From Enterobacillus tribolii (lineage in GTDB: Bacteria > Pseudomonadota > Gammaproteobacteria > Enterobacterales > Enterobacteriaceae), in assembly GCF_003363015.1 (NCBI RefSeq), contig NZ_QRAP01000001.1, forward strand, positions 62,001 through 126,000: a DNA stretch of 64,000 bases. The letters run 5' to 3'. Of this stretch, positions 61,271-64,000 are shown one piece after another. A program made the position numbers and the translations under genes. Every line of letters begins with the position of its first letter. Within the stretch, counting starts at the first letter, position 1. Below the pieces are notes generated by a model that saw nothing but the letters and a program-made list of their open reading frames with translations, searched no databases and had not been told where the DNA came from.

Positions 61271-62055
61271 GCCAGGGGCTGGAGATTAAACATTTCGACG
61301 CCGGTTATCCCAAACGTCCGGTTATCGAGAACCTTTCCGTGCCGATGCTGCCGCGCGGCAAAATCACCGTGCTGCTGGGGCCGAACGGCTGCGGTAAGTC
61401 TACGTTGCTGCGTTCGCTGGCCGGGCTGAATAAGGCCTCCGGGCAGTTGTTGCTCGACGGCGAGGATCTGATGCGTCTGCCGTTCGCCCAACGCGCCAGC
61501 CAGGTGGTGTACCTGCCGCAGTCATTGCCGGCCGGGGTGCATCTGCACGTGCTGGAGTCCATCATCGTGGCGCAGCGCGCCTCGGGAAGCCGGTATCATG
61601 CTCACGGTGATGAGAACGAGGTGATGCATCTGCTGGAGCAACTGGGCATTTCGCACCTGGCGCTCAGCTACCTGGATCAGCTCTCCGGTGGTCAGAAACA
61701 GTTGGTCGGGCTGGCGCAGTCGCTGGTGCGGCACCCCTCTTTATTGTTGCTGGATGAACCGCTCAGCGCGCTTGACCTGAACTACCAGTTTCATGTGATG
61801 GATCTGGTGCGCCGGGAAACGCGCCGCCGTAATATCGTGACCGTGGTGGTGGTGCATGACATCAACATCGCCCTGCGGCACGGCGATCACGTTCTGATGC
61901 TGGAAAACGGCTCGCTGATCGCCGACGGCGCGCCCGAAGCGGTTATTACGCCCGATAGCCTGGCGCGGGTTTACGGCGTACGCGGGCGAATCGAGCGCTG
62001 CTCACGCGGTACACCGCAGGTGGTGATTGACGGCCTGGTTGAACCGGTCATGTAA
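61267..62055 (+). CDS. Iron-complex ABC transporter ATPase
   Basis: Cytoplasmic ATPase of the same importer, 262 residues. Walker A GPNGCGKST near residue 39, signature LSGGQKQLV, Walker B LLLLDEPLSALD and switch histidine in VVVHDINIALRHGD. It is FepC/FhuC-like. Last gene of the operon. Confidence 0.94.
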   Translation: MSQGLEIKHFDAGYPKRPVIENLSVPMLPRGKITVLLGPNGCGKSTLLRSLAGLNKASGQLLLDGEDLMRLPFAQRASQVVYLPQSLPAGVHLHVLESIIVAQRASGSRYHAHGDENEVMHLLEQLGISHLALSYLDQLSGGQKQLVGLAQSLVRHPSLLLLDEPLSALDLNYQFHVMDLVRRETRRRNIVTVVVVHDINIALRHGDHVLMLENGSLIADGAPEAVITPDSLARVYGVRGRIERCSRGTPQVVIDGLVEPVM

Positions 62056-62082
62056 CCGGTCTGCAGAGTGTACAAACGAATG

Positions 62083-62112
62083 AAAAGCCCCGGGATAAGC
62101 CGGGGCTTTTCG
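62083..62112 (+). terminator. Iron transporter operon terminator
   Basis: An 11-bp stem AAAAGCCCCGG / CCGGGGCTTTT with a GATAAG loop, 27 bp after the ATPase stop codon. Confidence 0.92.
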
Positions 62113-62359
62113 TATTAAGGTTGTCTATGAGAGAAAATCCGATCGTATTAATAATGTGAGGGCCGTTCATTCCTGATAAAGAATATCCCTTATTTTTGTA
62201 GTAAATTCTGTATAGGCATAGTAATCGTCCGTATTTTTTGATATTTGTTTATCCTATAACAAATAATATAAATTTTTGACTGGCACGCATTGCGTTACGT
62301 GTATTGAACTGACATCCGGGCGTGTCATCACGATATATTTGCCTGCGCGGAGAACAGGA
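62113..62359. other. AT-rich upstream region of rimL-like gene
   Basis: About 250 bp, AT-rich, with no gene seen. It presumably carries the promoter of the acetyltransferase gene; no clear operator was recognised. Confidence 0.5.
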
Positions 62360-62908
62360 ATGGTGAGTGATCATACACAACTTACAGTTTCCGAGAAAAT
62401 CAGCCTCAGCCTGCCTTATCAGCAATATGCGGAGGCATTGTATGACGTTATCGACAGGAACCGGGCGTATCTGAGCCAATATATGTCGTGGCCTTCCGCC
62501 GTACTCTGCCCGGCGGATACGATGAGCTTTTTGGCCGACAGTTATCTCGCTTATCGGGAAGACAGGGGTAAAACCTATATTATCCTGTATGGCGGTGAGC
62601 CTGTTGGGGTATTGTCATTCAATGAAATCGATCTGCTGAATAAGACGGCGACCGTCGGCTACTGGCTTGATCGTGATATGCAGAAGAAAGGCATTATTTC
62701 CTGTGCGCTGAAATGTCTGACGGAGCGTTATGCGCAAAGCGGTATGATCCGCCGCTTCGTTATTAAATGTATTACCACCAATCAGGACAGTAATGCAGTG
62801 GCGAAGCGCGCAGGCTTTCAACATGAAGGTGTATTGAAAAGCGCGGAATACATTAACGGGGTCTACCATGACCAAAATCTCTATGCGCTGATTTCGTCCC
62901 CGGCCTGA
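62360..62908 (+). CDS. rimL: GNAT acetyltransferase, RimL-like
   Basis: A 182-residue N-acetyltransferase strongly resembling RimL, which acetylates the N terminus of ribosomal protein L12 (E. coli 179). Shared segments include GVLSFNEIDLLNKTATVGYW, KKGIISCALKCL and the C-terminal NAVAKRAGFQHEGVLKSAEY. The start at 62360 has GGAG 8 bases upstream; the open frame extends 28 codons further without support. Other RimJ/RimL paralogues cannot be excluded. Confidence 0.82.
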   Translation: MVSDHTQLTVSEKISLSLPYQQYAEALYDVIDRNRAYLSQYMSWPSAVLCPADTMSFLADSYLAYREDRGKTYIILYGGEPVGVLSFNEIDLLNKTATVGYWLDRDMQKKGIISCALKCLTERYAQSGMIRRFVIKCITTNQDSNAVAKRAGFQHEGVLKSAEYINGVYHDQNLYALISSPA

Positions 62909-62929
62909 TTATTCCTTTTCGTTATTATT

Positions 62930-62953
62930 ACCCGGCGGACTGCCGCCGGGTTT
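62930..62953 (+). terminator. rimL terminator
   Basis: An 8-bp stem CCCGGCGG / CCGCCGGG (outer A-T pair) with an ACTG loop and TTTC tail, about 22 bp after the stop codon. Confidence 0.85.
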
Positions 62954-63068
62954 CTATTCCTCCCCGTTTTTTCTTTTTTCCGGTTGTCAGCCAATCGCCT
63001 TATGGCAAACTGTGCTGACGATTTCAGGCCGCCCGGCATTGGGCGGAAGTTTCCCCGGAGAAAACATA

Positions 63069-64000
63069 ATGAAAAAGCATGGCGCAACAAAGTGGCTGAG
63101 CGCGGTCAGCCTCGCGGTAACGTTAGCCCTGAATCCGGCATTTGCCGTGCAGGAAACGGCGCCGGCGGTGGTCAAGACCGATACGCAGGCGCGGGATGCT
63201 TACGTGAGCGACTTGCTGCAAAAGATGACGCTGGAGGAGAAGGTTGGTCAGCTGCGCCTGATTACCGTGGGAACAGAAACCCCGAAAGAAGTGATCCGCG
63301 AGATGATTAAGCACGGTCAGGTGGGGGCGATTTTCAACACCGTTACCCGGCCGGACATCCGGGCGATGCAGGATCAGGTGATGCAGCTCAGCCGGCTGAA
63401 AATACCGTTGTTCTTCGCCTACGACGTGGTGCATGGTCAGCGCACCGTGTTCCCCATTCCGCTGGGGCTGGCCGCCAGTTGGGATCGGAACGTGCTGGCC
63501 CGCGTTGGCAAGGTTTCCGCCTTCGAGGCCAGCGAAGACGGCCTGAACATGACCTGGGCGCCGATGGTGGACGTCAGCCGCGACCCGCGCTGGGGCCGGG
63601 TGTCCGAAGGGTTTGGCGAAGATACGTACCTGACCGCCGAAATGGGGCGGGTGCTGGTCAAGGCCTTGCAGGGCGACGATCCGGCCGCGCGCCATGCGCT
63701 GATGACCAGCGTCAAGCATTTCGCCGCCTATGGCGCAGTGGAGGGCGGGCGCGATTACAACACCGTGGATATGAGCCCGCAGCGTTTGTTCCAGGATTAT
63801 CTTCCGCCGTTTAAAGCCGCGCTGGACGCGGGCAGCGGCGGCGTGATGGTAGCGCTCAATTCGCTCAACGGCACGCCCGCTACGGCGGACCGTTGGTTGC
63901 TGAAAGATGTATTGCGTGATCAATGGGGCTTTAAGGGCATTACCATCAGCGATCACGGCGCCATCAAAGAGCTGATGAAACACGGCGTAGCCGCCGATCC
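63069..64000 (+). CDS. bglX: Periplasmic beta-glucosidase BglX, N-terminal part
   Basis: A glycoside hydrolase family 3 enzyme that removes terminal glucose from beta-glucosides in the periplasm. The window ends at codon 311, so the C-terminal domain is missing from view. It has a signal peptide to about residue 23 (ALNPAFA), then the TIM-barrel domain with MTLEEKVGQLR, FAYDVVHGQRTVFPIPLGL and VSEGFGEDTYL. The catalytic nucleophile is Asp295 in TISDHGA. The frame is intact to the window edge. GGAGAAAA lies about 8 bases before the ATG. Confidence 0.95.
   Translation, partial: MKKHGATKWLSAVSLAVTLALNPAFAVQETAPAVVKTDTQARDAYVSDLLQKMTLEEKVGQLRLITVGTETPKEVIREMIKHGQVGAIFNTVTRPDIRAMQDQVMQLSRLKIPLFFAYDVVHGQRTVFPIPLGLAASWDRNVLARVGKVSAFEASEDGLNMTWAPMVDVSRDPRWGRVSEGFGEDTYLTAEMGRVLVKALQGDDPAARHALMTSVKHFAAYGAVEGGRDYNTVDMSPQRLFQDYLPPFKAALDAGSGGVMVALNSLNGTPATADRWLLKDVLRDQWGFKGITISDHGAIKELMKHGVAAD

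Overview
The window is a piece of an Enterobacterales chromosome. Nearly every gene has a clear E. coli K-12 counterpart, and several blocks keep E. coli order: ybhR-ybhS-ybhF-ybhG-cecR with divergent rhlE; yfaE-nrdB-nrdA; rcsC, rcsB and rcsD; proL-yejM-yejL-yejK; rsuA-bcr; yejG and yejFEBA-pdeN; fruBKA-nfo-yeiH; and yeiE-lysP. Gene content and the absence of several E. coli-specific loci suggest a genus outside the Escherichia group, possibly Pectobacteriaceae, but this is an impression and no phylogeny was run.

Layout from left to right. 1-577 is the N-terminal part of a class C beta-lactamase, cut by the window edge. 643-7994 holds the CecR-controlled YbhGFSR exporter and rhlE, separated by a perfect palindromic operator. 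7995-8996 is filled by three tandem copies of a strongly structured repeat of about 350 bp, with no credible gene. 8997-16861 carries class Ia ribonucleotide reductase (with NrdR and DnaA boxes upstream), ubiG and gyrA. 16996-23259 holds the Rcs phosphorelay.

23260-28815 is the one clearly accessory stretch. It is AT-rich in parts and has long non-coding gaps. It holds a lone GyrI-like ligand-binding protein, an orphan fimbrial subunit, a displaced yhjG (AsmA family) gene, an unknown 83-residue protein and fragments sharing a 30-bp direct repeat. It ends at the 3' end of tRNA-Pro (proL).

28816-49290 is conserved core: lipopolysaccharide control (yejM), nucleoid protein (yejK), rplY, radD, rsuA, bcr, the Yej peptide importer, a c-di-GMP phosphodiesterase, rlmF, the glutamine transporter with sigma-54/NtrC control, and a Nudix hydrolase. 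49437-53427 is the Cra-controlled fructose operon. The remainder covers nfo, yeiH, a universal stress protein, yeiE, lysP, a Fur-boxed iron/siderophore-type ABC transporter in the place where E. coli has cirA, a rimL-like acetyltransferase and the start of bglX.

I found no CRISPR array, insertion sequence, complete prophage or obvious defence system. The most unusual features are the triple structured repeat at 8010-8980 and the mosaic accessory segment next to proL.
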